Assembly (NCBI GenBank): GCA_016859345.1
Contig: JADGDC010000120.1
Span: 1-64,000 of the forward strand
Direction: 5' to 3'
Length of the DNA stretch: 64,000 nt
Source: Istiophorus platypterus
Taxonomy: Eukaryota > Chordata > Actinopteri > Istiophoriformes > Istiophoridae
The notes under the pieces are model-generated. The model worked only from the letters and a program-made list of their open reading frames with translations. It was not told the origin of the DNA and did not search any database. Position 1 is the first letter of the stretch, and every line of letters begins with the position of its first letter. Below, in pieces: positions 1 to 11,236 of this stretch. The position numbers were made by a program, and so were the translations under genes.

Positions 1-2020
1 AGCTCCCTCTGACCTTCCCTGTACTTCTCTATCAACATCCTCAAAGCAAATACTGCATCTGTGGTACTCTTTTTTGGCATGAAGCCATACTGCTGCTCAC
101 AAATGCTCACTTTTGCCCTTAGTCTAGCTTCAACTACTCTTTCCCATAGCTTCATTGTATGGCTCATCAGCTTTATTCCTCTGTAGTTGCCACAGTTCTG
201 CACATCTCCCTTGTTCTTAAAAATGGGCACCAGCACACTTCTCCTCCATTCCTCAGGCATCTTCTCACTATCTAAGATCCTGTTAAACAACCCAGTCAGA
301 AACTTTACTGCCGCCTCTCCTAGACACTTCCATACCTCCACAGGTATATCATCAGGACCAAGTGCCTTTCCACTCTTCATCCTCTTCAGTGCCTTCCTCA
401 CTTCATCTTTACTAATCTTTGCTATTTCCTGATCCACAACAGTCACATCTTCTACTCTTCGTTCTCTCTCATTTTCCTCATTCATCAACTCTTCAAAGTA
501 CTCTTTCCATCTTCCCATCACACTGCTGGCACCTGTCAATACATTTCCGTCTCTATCCTTAATCACCCTAACCTGCTGCACGTCCTTCCCATCTCTGTCT
601 CTCTGCCTTGCCAATCTGTATAGATCAGTCTCTCCCTCCTTACTGTCCAACCTAACATACAAGTCATCATAAGCCCCTTGTTTGACCCTTTGCCACCTCT
701 ATTTTCACCTTACGCTGCATCTCCCTGTACTCCTGTCTACTCTCTTCAGTCCTCTCAGTGTCCCACTTCTTCTTAGCTAATGTCTTTTTCTGTACACACT
801 CCTGCACCTCCTCATTCCACCACCAAGTCTCCTTATCTACTTTCCTTCCGGATGACACACCAAGTACTCTCCTCCCTGTCTCCCTGATCACATTAGCTAT
901 AGTTGTCCAGTCATCTGGAAGCACCTCCTGACCTCCCAGAGCCTGCCTCAACTCCTTCCTAAAAGTCATGCAACACTCTTCCTTTTTAGCTTCCACCATT
1001 TCGTCCTCTGCTCTGCCTTTGTCCTCTTCGTCTTCCTCACCACCAAGGTCATCCTACACACCAGCATTCTATGCTGTCTGGCTACACTCTCACCAACCAC
1101 TACTTTGCAGTCACTGATCTCCTTCAGATTACACCGTCTACACAAGATGTAGTCTATCTGTGTGCTCCTACCTCCACTCTTATACGTCACCCTGTGCTCC
1201 TGCCTCTTCTGGAAGAAAGTATTCACTACAGCCATTTCCATCCCTTTTGCAAAATCAACCACCATCTGTCCTTCTGCGTTCCTCTCCTGGATACCGAATC
1301 TGCCCATCGCTTCCTCATCGCCTCTGTTTCCTGCACCAACATGTCCATTTAAGTCTGCACCAATGACAACTCTCTCATCTCTAGGGATGCTCTGTATGGC
1401 TTCATCAAGGTCCAACCAGAATTTCTCCTTCTCCTCCAGCTCACAGCCTACGTGTTGAGCATACCCACTAACCACATTGAACATTACACCTTCGATTTCT
1501 AGCTTCAGACTCATCACTCTATCCGACACTCTTTTTACCTCCAGGACATTCCTAACAAGCTCCTCCTTCAAGATAACTCCTACTCCGTTTCTCTTCCTAT
1601 CTACACCATGGTAGAACAACTTGAACCCTGCTCCCAAACTTCTAGCCTTGCTACCTTTCCACTTGGTCTCCTGGACACACAGTATGTCTACCTTCCTCCT
1701 CTGTTCCAACATTCAAAGTCCCTACTCTCAGTCCCAGCCTCTTGGCATTCCTCTTCTCTCTCTTCCTACGAACACACCTTCCTCCTCTCCTTCTTCTACC
1801 AACAGTAGTCCGATTTCCACCGGCACCCTGTAGGTGAACAGCACCGATGGCGGTCGTTGTTAACCCGGGCATCGACCGATCCGGTATGGGATTCATAGAT
1901 TTGATTCGCATGTTTGATTTGGCAAAAGTTTTACGTCGGATGCCCTTCCTGACACAACCCTCTGTATTTATCCGGGCTTGGGACCGGCACAATAAGACAC
2001 TGGCTTGTGTCTCATGCTAC
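1..2020 (-). mobile_element. RTE-clade (Expander-like) LINE, 5' two thirds, cut by window edge
   Basis: A non-LTR retrotransposon on the minus strand, entering from the left edge. Positions 966-1712 encode a 248-residue AP-endonuclease-like domain: an N-terminal CVQETKWKG block, GADLNGHVGAGNRG in the middle, then QIDYILCRR and RQHRMLVCRM, matching the usual order of APE catalytic blocks. Left of it (1 to about 660) lies the start of the reverse transcriptase region, in several frames. Compared with the copy at 41207-44208, it lacks 38 bp near 1703 but keeps about 121 bp (1131-1251) missing from that copy. The 5' end abuts the first 11.4 kb unit. It occupies the same place relative to that unit as the short junction elements do for later units, but is much longer. 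The RTE clade name is from family resemblance, not a search. Confidence 0.85.
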
Positions 2021-2023
2021 ATT

Positions 2024-2128
2024 ATTTATATATATATATACACACACACATATATATGTGTGTATATGTATGTATGTAAATATATAAATATATAAGTATA
2101 AACATATACACATATATCTATACACACG
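2024..2128. repeat. AT/CA-rich alternating segment at the unit start, unit 1
   Basis: Alternating purine-pyrimidine DNA: (TA)n, then (AC)n, then 'atatatgtgtgtatat'. The AC and GT runs can pair as a hairpin. It directly abuts the RTE. Confidence 0.85.
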
Positions 2129-2384
2129 CAAAAATCCAAATTGGCCGATCTGTCGTCTAGTGATCACCTAATAAGCAATGCAAGAAAACTAGAAGAATTG
2201 TGTGTTTTAGAATCTGCCCTTCTCGGTTAAAGCAACAAACCATTTTTCTTCTAGATTTCTACATTCCTGTGACAGTGGCTTGTTAGTAGTTGGCAAAATG
2301 GGGTTTAGAGTAGGGGTTTGCCTTTCTCAAAGTGTCTGTGTAGCTGTTCAGAAGGGCCGGACTTGATGGTGGGAACATGTCTTT

Positions 2385-2646
2385 ATGAAACTATGTGACC
2401 ATCAAACAGAAAGCTCTGATAAAGCTCATTGGCTCCTTCAGACCTCTGGAGAGTTACCCACAGTTGACCAAGGCATCCCTAAGTGGGTGAAGGAGACGGT
2501 CCAGTTACACAACAGTTACAACAACCTGACAAAAGAATCTGAGCAGTTAAAGGCAACCTCCAACAAATCTGACAGAAGAAGGAGACCAAATCAAAAAAGG
2601 ATTTGAAGACATGAACAAAGAGAGAAATGATTTTCAGAGAAAGTAA
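2385..2646 (+). pseudogene. remnant resembling a C-type-lectin-like receptor coiled-coil neck, unit 1
   Basis: A plus-strand open stretch of 73 codons with heptad-like text (VQLHNSYNNLTKESEQLKA). One base too many near 2561 shifts the frame. Reading past it gives SNNLTEEGDQIKKGFEDMNK, ending at TAA 2644-2646. The repeated YNNLTKE.QL pattern resembles the neck of teleost CD209/CLEC-like receptors. No lectin domain, signal anchor or convincing splice donor is seen nearby, so this is an isolated fragment. The family call is by resemblance only and any coiled-coil protein is an alternative. Confidence 0.4.
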
Positions 2647-3353
2647 TCATTTATTTCTTCCTCTTGCTGGCATGATTTAATCGCTTAAAGCTGTTTTGTC
2701 AAATCTGTCTGTATGTTCAGCAAACACTGGAAAGATCAGATTTCTCTGGACTGAGTGCTCGTATGTTGCTGCTGTTGACGCGGGTTCAAATTTCCTTCCG
2801 AAAGTTTAAATCAATACTTGTGCTCTGTGTAGGATCATAGTGGATAAATCCATTTTACATGGGAAACATCCCTCAGCAAAGATGGACATTGGCTTTCCTA
2901 CACCTTGTAGCGGATGAGTTTCTTGACTCTCTGTCTGATCCCTTTTTTAATCCATGACGTGATCTATGCATCAGATTTTAAAATAGCTGAACTTTATGAT
3001 TTTGAGATTACTGATGAATGTTTAAAAGCAAAAATGTAAGCCATTTTTATATTAAATTTGTTGGAAGTTAGAGTCTTAAAAAGGGAGAAAAGGGTTCAGC
3101 CTTGTTCTGTCGATGCAGGGTCAAGCTCTGAAGAACAGAAAGAACTACTAATATCGCATTTGGAGCCTGAAAAAACAACAAAAAACTGAACCAAATTTGA
3201 AAAAGTGAAAAAACAGACCAAACCACATTAGAACTGGAACAGTAACCTGATTGAGGAGGGCAAGTTGTCTGAGGCTTTAAGTAGGTGTAGTATTGTTGGG
3301 AAAATGGCTTCTCCAGGGTTGTAAATCTGACTCCATAAGATTTTTGTTTCAAC
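2647..3353. other. spacer between neck remnant and LTR-like segment
   Basis: I see no gene or known repeat here. The equivalent stretches are 14034-14741, 25446-26152, 36844-37551, 51262-51963 and 62664-63369. A 94-codon minus-strand frame is conserved across copies but has low-complexity, non-coding-like composition. Confidence 0.6.
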
Positions 3354-4370
3354 TGTTTTGTTAGACAGCCTTTTCCCGCATGTTCGTTTGTGAAAGAGGA
3401 GCCGGAGTCAGTTCGATCTTAAATGTAGTTTAATTCAGCAATGATCAGGTTCAGATTACAGAGCTCCGGGTCCTCATTCGCTTCCCTGACAGCAACAGAG
3501 TCCCCGTCAGTTCACGAAGTCTGACAACCTATCTATCCCTGGACCCGCTTGATATACTATTACAATGCGTCACGAATGTAGGTGGATTTCTGGTCTGCTT
3601 GGTCGCTCCCAGTTTTTTGTTGACCTCTCCCAGTCTGCTGTTTTTGTCCTTCTATGGCGCTGTCAATCTTCCCTCCAGCAGCAGTGGTGGAAGTTACATC
3701 TGAGGGGTACCTGCTGATAAACAGGAGTTGCACACCGCCACAATTTCTCCCCTCTGCCCTGCTGCCTGTCTCGGGATATGCTATCTATGCCTTCTTTCTG
3801 ATACCCTTGTTATGCATTCTAGGAACAGGCCGTACTGACCGTGCCTCATAGTGGCTCTTTTCTCTGGGTTACACAATCATTCAGCTCCGTACATTCTGTA
3901 TATCCCTTCTAGGTAATCAAGTTTATAAGAAACACTTATTATTCCGATTAACCATGATTTCAAACATTTAGATATAATTTTAGTACATCTATATACTGGA
4001 TTTCCTTTCAGTATCTGACATGTAATATATGTTACCTTTCCCATTGTTTTGGAATGTTTATGTGGGGGAGATCCCCATTCCTGGAGGTGCAGGACCCTTT
4101 TGCCCTGGGAATTGGGGCCCTGTTACTGACGGAACCATAGGTTACGATCTGTTTGTCTAAACATTGGCCTGTACACAAATCATATAAATGAGTTTTGAGC
4201 TGTGATTCGGAGAGAGACTCATTCTGGCTCCGAGTCGTCTCCCGGGCAAACCATGGTGCCTGATTGACGCACGTCTTCTTTGTAATAAACCTATTTTATG
4301 CAATCAAGCCGGTGTCAGCGAAGTTTCCTTCATCATCTGCACATCATCAAACTGTGAGAAACAACCACAG
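3354..4370 (+). mobile_element. retroviral LTR-like segment, unit 1
   Basis: A segment of about 1 kb ending in an R/U5-like block. A TATA-like 'catataaatg' at 4181 is followed by a gagtcgtctcccggg block near 4233 and by AATAAA at 4284-4289, about 100 bp after the TATA, as in simple retroviral LTRs. The 3' end has 'acaacca', and a few bases on comes 'ttggcccccgtgaacg', which weakly recalls a primer-binding site. No gag, pol or env coding is visible, so this would be a solo LTR or an LTR with a short leader. Outer edges are estimates, and a host promoter fragment is possible. Confidence 0.42.
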
Positions 4371-4902
4371 GAAATTGTTGGCCCCCGTGAACGTTACTGT
4401 AGATTTGACACCAAGAATATCAGCCCGGCAGAGAGTAAAGACTATCCCTAAGAAAAAGCTGCTTTGTTGAAGTACTACGGGCATTTTTGTCACCTGAATA
4501 AAACCAGTGGTTAAAACTATGTTGAGTTTGAATGTGAGCCACCTGTCAATTTAATCCTTGTTCTGCTTCAAAACCTGCATTTTGTTGTGCTTACAGGACC
4601 CCGCCATAGCCCAGCTGTCAACACAGCAGCTGAGCATCAACCTGGTCCCAGGCATCATCGCACATGTCCCCTAGTGTCCATGGTGGAAGATTTCTACCGG
4701 ATGTCTACCAGAGCATGAGCCATTACCTCCTTCGGCCAGGTGGACCTGTCTCTTGGCTGCTGTACTGTTGTATGCTGCTGTTGTGGCAGCAATGCTGATC
4801 TGAGTGGCAGCAGATGTCTGTGGATTTTGATCTAGTTTAGTTAAAAGAAACTTCACTGTCTTTTCCGTTCACCCCTGTGAATTTGTTTTTTGCAGTCTAA
4901 AG

Positions 4903-5046
4903 ATGCCTCGAATGGAAAAATATCTGCACAGTATACAAGTGGGCATGTGGTCCATAGCAGAGCTTGATGTGGATGGTGTGTCACTTAAAAAAGCAGTAGA
5001 TGTTGGCCCAGGCACCACACACAGTGCAATTTACAATTTCATCTGA
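4903..5046 (+). other. unidentified 47-codon open frame after an acceptor-like site, unit 1
   Basis: Follows 'tttttttgcag' (acceptor-like, ending 4895). The frame runs ATG 4903 to TGA 5044-5046 and contains MPRMEKYLHSIQVGMWSIAE and, further on, AVDVGPGTTHSAIYNFI. I do not recognise it. About 300 bp upstream another acceptor-like 'tgtgcttacag' precedes an open stretch (DPAIAQLSTQQLSINLVPG). These could be exons of a host gene fragment or chance. Confidence 0.3.
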
Positions 5047-5384
5047 CTGTGGGGACGAGGTTCTGTTATCCACATCGGAGCAAGGGTTCCTCACCTGTAT
5101 GGACCTACATACCTCTCTGGAATGTGAGCACTGGCTTGCCCCAGAAACAAGCAATACCTGCCTTGTCAGTTAATATGTTTGTCAAAATCTGTGTTATTAT
5201 CTGTGTTATTTGCTGCCAGTCACCATCCAGTACAGTGTAGTGCTCATGGGGGTCGGCAGTGGGCAGACAAAATTATTACTATAGATAGATTGGGAGGAGA
5301 AGCCTGATCTGTTCCTTGAGGGAGTCTGCTGTGTTATGGCAAACCTGAGTTGGTGCACAGGGCAAATCTTGGAGGAGCACTCAC

Positions 5385-5464
5385 CAGTGTCTTCACAGCT
5401 CATGTCTGGTGAGCAGTGATAACCTTGGCTACAGCAGGAAGAGTCATTCAGGGTTTTTTGCCAT
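5385..5464 (-). other. cysteine-rich exon-like stretch with splice signals, unit 1
   Basis: On the minus strand, 'tctgtaag' precedes about 80 bp that read, in the intact copies, KKPWNDSSCCSQGYHCSPDM and end at a strong donor-like 'gtgagtgc'. Five cysteines in 30 residues suggest a secreted or extracellular domain, but I could not assign a family. Unit 1 lacks one C near 5449, which shifts the start of the frame. Confidence 0.28.
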
Positions 5465-8200
5465 CTTACAGACACAAGAGAGGGCCTGGCTGGTAAAAGT
5501 GTCTCCTCTTTCTCATGACTCTGGGCAGGTGGTTTTGTCATGGCATCAATCACAGCTGGAAACAAGTGTCCCTTTGAAAAGTATGAGGATGGTTTTTGCT
5601 TGCTGTTGCAAAATTCTAATAGCTTCTCCAAATGAGACAGTGAAAATTAAGCTTTGAAACTGATATAAATGAACTAAACTTTTCTACTTTAATTTGGGAT
5701 GACTAGTGTTTGAGTATTCTGTGAGTACAATTCCACAGAAAAGAAATCCTTTCAAATCTCACTGAGGAGTGAGTTGTAATCACCATTTCTCCCATTAAAA
5801 TTAGCAAAGGAATCAGTAAAATTTGTGATTCTTTAGGTGATCTCAAAATACTGCACCTGTCTAATGGTAGATCATTATTACAGAGGCATTTTGAGTGACA
5901 AAGTTTGTCCAGGCCTGCAGAACTTTATATTCAAATATATGCTAGTGCCCAAAATACAATATAAGAAAATAATAATTATTTGATAAAATATTAATAGGAT
6001 ATCTGAAATTCTATTCAAGAGATCTAACTTTTTGTAATCTGATGTGAGAGCAGTCATAAAAAAGGGCTCCTTAACTCTCATTAGTGTAAGAACAGTCAGT
6101 GTAATAATAATGAAAATACCGTATGAAGTTAAGAATAGGTGTCAAATTTAAAAAAAAAAAAATGTAAATTCGGGGTTTATGTGCAGTAAATAAGAGTCAT
6201 AATGTCTAACCCTGATTACGGACCACATCCACAGCACAAACTTATTGAAAAAGACAAGAGATGTCTTCAAGTCACATTTTTAAATTTTTGTTTGGTAATT
6301 CCTTACCTTGCCAGTCTTTGTACTTACCTTAGAGGCGAATTTGTGGGAATCCAGCAGTTGGTGAAAAATCTGAAAGTGAAAAGCGCCCAGTGAGTGAAAG
6401 CACAAGCACAAATTGATAGACCTGTTTCTGTGTACAAAGGACAATAGGAAGACATCATTGGTGACTACACATGAAGGGGTCATGGACAGCACTGATTCAT
6501 ATTACATCAAAAGGGTTACATATTGATTAAAATAAGTAAAAAAAAAAACTATCAAATTTGAAAGAACTGCACACAAACAAAGCACCGAGTGTTCCTCAGT
6601 CATTCTCAAGTCAATGTTGAAACATATTCGATACCTCTTGGTGTTCACAAGTTATCACATTCCGTGCTCGTGTCCATTTCAACCACTTTTTGTCAACAGC
6701 TGGGACTGAATAGCCAGAGAGAACATGAAATTTGGTACATGAACATTTATTGCTGGCATCGGAAAAAAGTAGTTACACCAAATGATCCTAACTCAAGGTC
6801 CACACAATTAACGACATCTCACAGTTTTGATTTACAGTCAATGGACAAATGCCACTTTCATCCATTTTTGAAATTGTAGATTGACCATGAATTATGATTA
6901 TTTTATCAAATCTTTTTGGCCAAGGAAAATCGATTACAGACATTCAGTTCTCTATATTTGCAGGTCTCAATAATGTCATTATGCATAATTAAACTGTGAT
7001 ACTGTATGTTACTGTCTCATGTACTTTATTTAACTGTCTGGCTTTGAAAAGTTCATCTCCATGATTTAAACGGGCATCTTTAAATTCAGAGGCGACTGAT
7101 TCTGAATGAAACAGTGCAGTAGAGAGAATGACTTTTCCTAATGTGATTTATTGTATTCTCATCATATCGCACTAATACTTTGTTCATTCTTCATCATACT
7201 TCACTGAAATCCATGTGTATTTTTTTTTGTCTTTCACATTTCCTAACTAACTTCTTCTTTTGTCTTTATCAAGCCAGGTTAGATAGTTGACACAGTGCTC
7301 TGCGCTCCACTACTCTTTATGTCGGAAAGTAGCTGTGTGCAATAGTGTGCTCTAAATGTTACTGGACTTAAGCTACAAAGCGATTCAAATGACTGCTCAA
7401 GGGTTGGATATCATTCAAAAAGAGTCTTTACCCTCAATACAACTTTCAGGTAGAGATACAGATACATTGTTAGTGTTGTTGTTGTTGTTGTATTTGCTGT
7501 TGTTGTTGTGGTGGTGTCTGTTTGAGTACCTCTCAGGGTCTATTAGAGTACATTGGCTGAAACACTTATAAAGTACCAAATAATCAAAACCGGAAGTACA
7601 CAAAACAGCGTAAGATGGGGACAGAATGGCACTGGACGTGGGGGGGGGTATTGATTTTTGTCATAAAAAGTTGTTTTTTTTACTGGACTTGCCTGTGTGA
7701 TTGCATATGGTAGTGAAGGACATCCCTGTCTGTCTGTGTCCAAAGATGGTCTGTGGTGTCAAATGTGAATGTCCTTCTTAATTTCTCTCTGATTCGTCAC
7801 TGAATCCTGGTCGATTTTGTTCTGGTGTTCACAAAGTCTCTTGACCAGTGTCCTTGTGGTTTTAGCCATGTTGCCTAGATGTGACCAACACCAGTTTTCC
7901 TCTCTAAAGTTATATCGGCAGATTATATCGGCAGATATATCGGCAAAATTTGGTTATAAATCTTAAGTATTTCTTTATGAGAAATGGATGCAAAAAAAAG
8001 CTCAGAGAAAAGCCCCCTTGGTCATCTATCCCTCAAAAACTAATATTCTGCTTCATCGTGACTTTGTGGCTGAGCTGTGGGAGTGGAGAAAACCTCATAA
8101 TTTCAGAGGGTTCATACATTTTTTCTTGCCATATCATTGAGCCAAGTCTTCGGATCAAGTTAACAATTGAATCGTTTTAGCTCGCATTTCTGCATGCAAA

Positions 8201-8201
<1 letters not shown>
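5465..8201. other. long AT-rich spacer
   Basis: No convincing gene. It holds a short (TTG)n run near 7472-7508, poly-A runs near 6151 and 6539, and three spaced 'atatcggca' words at 7909-7945. Equivalents are 16859-19590, 28271-31003, 39664-45409 (split by the LINE at 41207-44208) and 54084-56817. Confidence 0.6.

Positions 8202-8232
<31 letters not shown>
8202..8232. repeat. (CA)n downstream of slc26a11, unit 1
   Basis: About 15 repeats, the shortest of the five copies. Next to it, minus-strand AATAAA (8254-8259) lies about 585 bp past the slc26a11 stop and could be its polyadenylation signal. Confidence 0.9.
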
Positions 8233-8236
<4 letters not shown>

Positions 8237-10777
8237 AATAAAAGTGTGGAATTTTTATTCACAAAAAAATTCTTATATAAAAGTGAGGATTTGGGTTTGT
8301 ACTATAATTTATTTACTGTCTGTGTGACGCATTAATGAACAAACTGATGAGTAAATTGTTATTTTGTAAATTCAGATTTGGTCTCTGGCAGCTGACCTAT
8401 CATCTTCAGTCCTACAGGGAAAACAGAGGGGATGCTCTGTTGATAAAAATACATATTTCAGTAATATTACCTCTCTCATTATCTCCTCATTCGTAGGAAC
8501 ATAAAACATTAAATGTTCTTCAAAAGCATATAAAACCCTAGAAAACACACTATTAGATGTCTGGTCCATATTTTGTGCAAGGATAGAGGAGTGTTGTAAT
8601 CCAGGAGATTCTACAATAATATCCAGATTCAAACTTGGCAGAAGTTCAGTGCAACACATTTCCCTTGGACAGGAAAAGGGGACATCACTTTGCCACCGGC
8701 AGTTGCTGCACACTTGACAGTCAATGGAGGTTGCTTATCCCGTTTAATGTCATAAGAGCCCAATAATCTCAGATGTGAATTAGTGATTAGTGTTGTTGCT
8801 ACATTGTTTCCGTCATGCGAATGCGATCGGACAGTTTCCGTGTCAGTCATCAACGAGGTCCCCTGACGCCATCTGCAGCGCCGCCTCCACAGTGTCCGTG
8901 TACCTGAGGTCCTGCAGATCTGCTGCTAGGAGAACCTCTAGAACAGAAGGCTGAAGGAGCGTGTGAGAAAAAGAGAGCCAGACAGACATTATATTTATTT
9001 TGTTGTGTTGTTATAAGAACTGAACTCTGGCCCAAAAAAAAAATAATCATACCTGCAATCTGCCTGCCTCTACCTGCCCCAGCATGTCCTTGAGCTCACT
9101 GATCACTGTGTAATCTATGCTGCCGACGTGATGGCAGTACAGGACCACTGACCGCGGAGGAGACTCTGGCAGGAAAACTGAGTCCACTGCTCAACTCCAT
9201 CACCAGTACACCGTGGTCAGGCACCTGCACACGATGGGCACACACTGTCACTGAGCAAAAATATGGGTTTTACTGTTAAAGAGCAAGGTAGAGTAAGACA
9301 ATCCCTGAAAAACCATACCTCAGGAACTGAAGCAGAAGTTCTGTAAAGTCATTTGCAAAATAAGGGATAAGGGATACCTATCTTAGTATAAAGCATTAGA
9401 AAAATCTCCTGTGGTTGTCCAGTTGCTAATGTCTCATGGCAATGGCAACGTCATTATATTTCGGCTCGATCAACCAATACAGTGGGCCTATTGCATAGCA
9501 CATTAGTTTAAACCCAGTAAACTTAGGTATTGTTACAAGATGCAGTCTGCATCTGCCCTGATGAAGCCACAATCTGTTTGGCCCTATGGTTGGTTAGGGG
9601 CTGATCAAATGATTGTGGCACCTACACAGTACTTTTAGTAACTCTACTTATATCCAGTGAAAATGTTTTACAACTACGGTACCTTTATCTGGGGTCTGGC
9701 AGTGTTGTACAGCAGCAGGGCTCCAGATATGGCTACACCTCCTATGATGCCGTACTGCACCTGCCAGAAACTCATTGAGAATGTCTACAAAAGGCAGCCG
9801 GTCCAGCTCTGTGGAAGACACATGAGCGCCGGGCTTCAAATAAACGAACAGATACACGTAAGGAACACTGAAGTAAGAAAACGGAGCAAACACTTACTGC
9901 GTATCCTCCACATCTTAGCCATAACACGGTAATCCACCATGGGAGCTACCGCACAGATGATAACAGCAGCCAGAGAAGCTTTGGGGATGTAGTAGATGGC
10001 CATCATGAGGAATTCCAGGGAAAGCAACAAAATCGCACTTGCAGAAACCCACAGAAAATGATTCAAAACTGAAAAATAAATAAATAGACATTGTCTTTGT
10101 GTTTGTGTGAAGACTGCCATGTGAGGTTTGATTGCATCACAAAGTAAAAATATACCAGTACGTAACAATTACTACACTGTATTACACCATGCACAGGAAC
10201 AGCACTTTATGTGGGGATCCTCTTTAAGAGTGATCACACAAAATCTTTCCGTTCTTCTGTGACTTGATGGATAAGGGCATATTCATGGTTGAAGCCTGTG
10301 GAGAGGAGGAGGTTGACTGTAAGAAAAGGGCAAATTAATATTCATAATTTTTGTCCGTATGCTCTATTTTTAATTTTTAAAAAAGTAACACATAAATTTC
10401 TTATGCTCACATGCTGGGCTGTCTCTCTTTAAGATGAATGTTTTCTACTGTTGTTTTGCAATCTGTCATGTCTGCTAAAAACCTGTGTGAACTGTTTTCT
10501 TTAAGACGTCTACCTCCATGACAAAACTTTTTTTCTGCAGAGAAGATGGAGGCGGAAAAGGGGGCAAAAAAAATGTGGAGGGATGTGGAGCTAAAATACG
10601 ATATCACAGACCACCACAGGAGGGAGTAAGAGAGTACCGACAAATAAGCGAAAGCTGAAAGAGTCAGGACTCACTGGTGATGATGCCTCCAGCTGGAGTG
10701 CGGACCCCGGTCTGGGAGTTCACCGCTGTTCTGGATTTGAAGACAAAACATGACACTATAAGTATATGATATTTGAT

Positions 10778-10893
10778 CTCTCTCTCTCTCTCTCTCTCAC
10801 TCTCCGTCTCTCTCTCTCTCTCTCTCACTCTCCGTCTCTCTCTCACTCTCCGTCTCTCTTTCTCTCACAGTCTCTCTCTCTCTTTCACACACA
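10778..10893. repeat. (CT)n with 'ctccgt' interruptions, slc26a11 intron, unit 1
   Basis: CT-rich tract between exon blocks 4 and 3, interrupted by a periodic 'actctccgt' motif. On the minus strand it is GA-rich and yields false reading frames full of RERE. Confidence 0.95.
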
Positions 10894-11236
10894 CACACCC
10901 ACCCATACACAAACCTCCCAAAGCTTCCAGTGACAGGGTAGGCTGACACAAAGGAGCCCATGATGTTAGTGACTCCAATTGCCAGCAGCTCCAGGTTGGC
11001 ATTTATCCTGTAGTCATTCTGACTCGCTGAGGACAAACAGGAAGTTAAAATCAGTTGAGAGTCTGATGAAACACTCATTCACTGCATCTGCCTTGATTCA
11101 AGTGCTGGTATAATGTGTAGAAAAGTGCTTTTGCAACATTATAGTAAAAGGTAAAATCTCCATTTCTAATAATAAGTTTTCATTAACTCACTTTGACTCA
11201 TCTTAACTTGTTGAAAGAGCTGAAAAAATCTACAAA

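Noticed and set aside
1071..1833. Several plus-strand frames over the left-edge element
   Set aside because: Shadows of the minus-strand endonuclease domain.
3068..3352. 94-codon minus-strand frame kept in all units
   Set aside because: Low-complexity composition, no motif, no splice or promoter support; kept only because the units are near-identical.
4375..4400. Primer-binding site after the LTR-like segment ('ttggcccccgtgaacg')
   Set aside because: It begins with TGG, but I could not match the rest confidently to any tRNA 3' end, so it is not listed as a feature.
7356..7571. Leucine-rich plus-strand frame (LLVLLLLLYLLLLL) resembling a membrane segment
   Set aside because: Encoded by a (TTG)n microsatellite; no signal of a gene around it.
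9657..9932. 91-codon plus-strand frame opposite slc26a11 exon blocks 5 and 6
   Set aside because: Antisense shadow spanning exon and intron of the recognised gene.
10664..11078. Minus-strand frames rich in RERE/SERE next to YPVTGSFGR
   Set aside because: They are slc26a11 exon block 3 read through its donor into the (CT)n intron; the basic-acidic tail is microsatellite translation.
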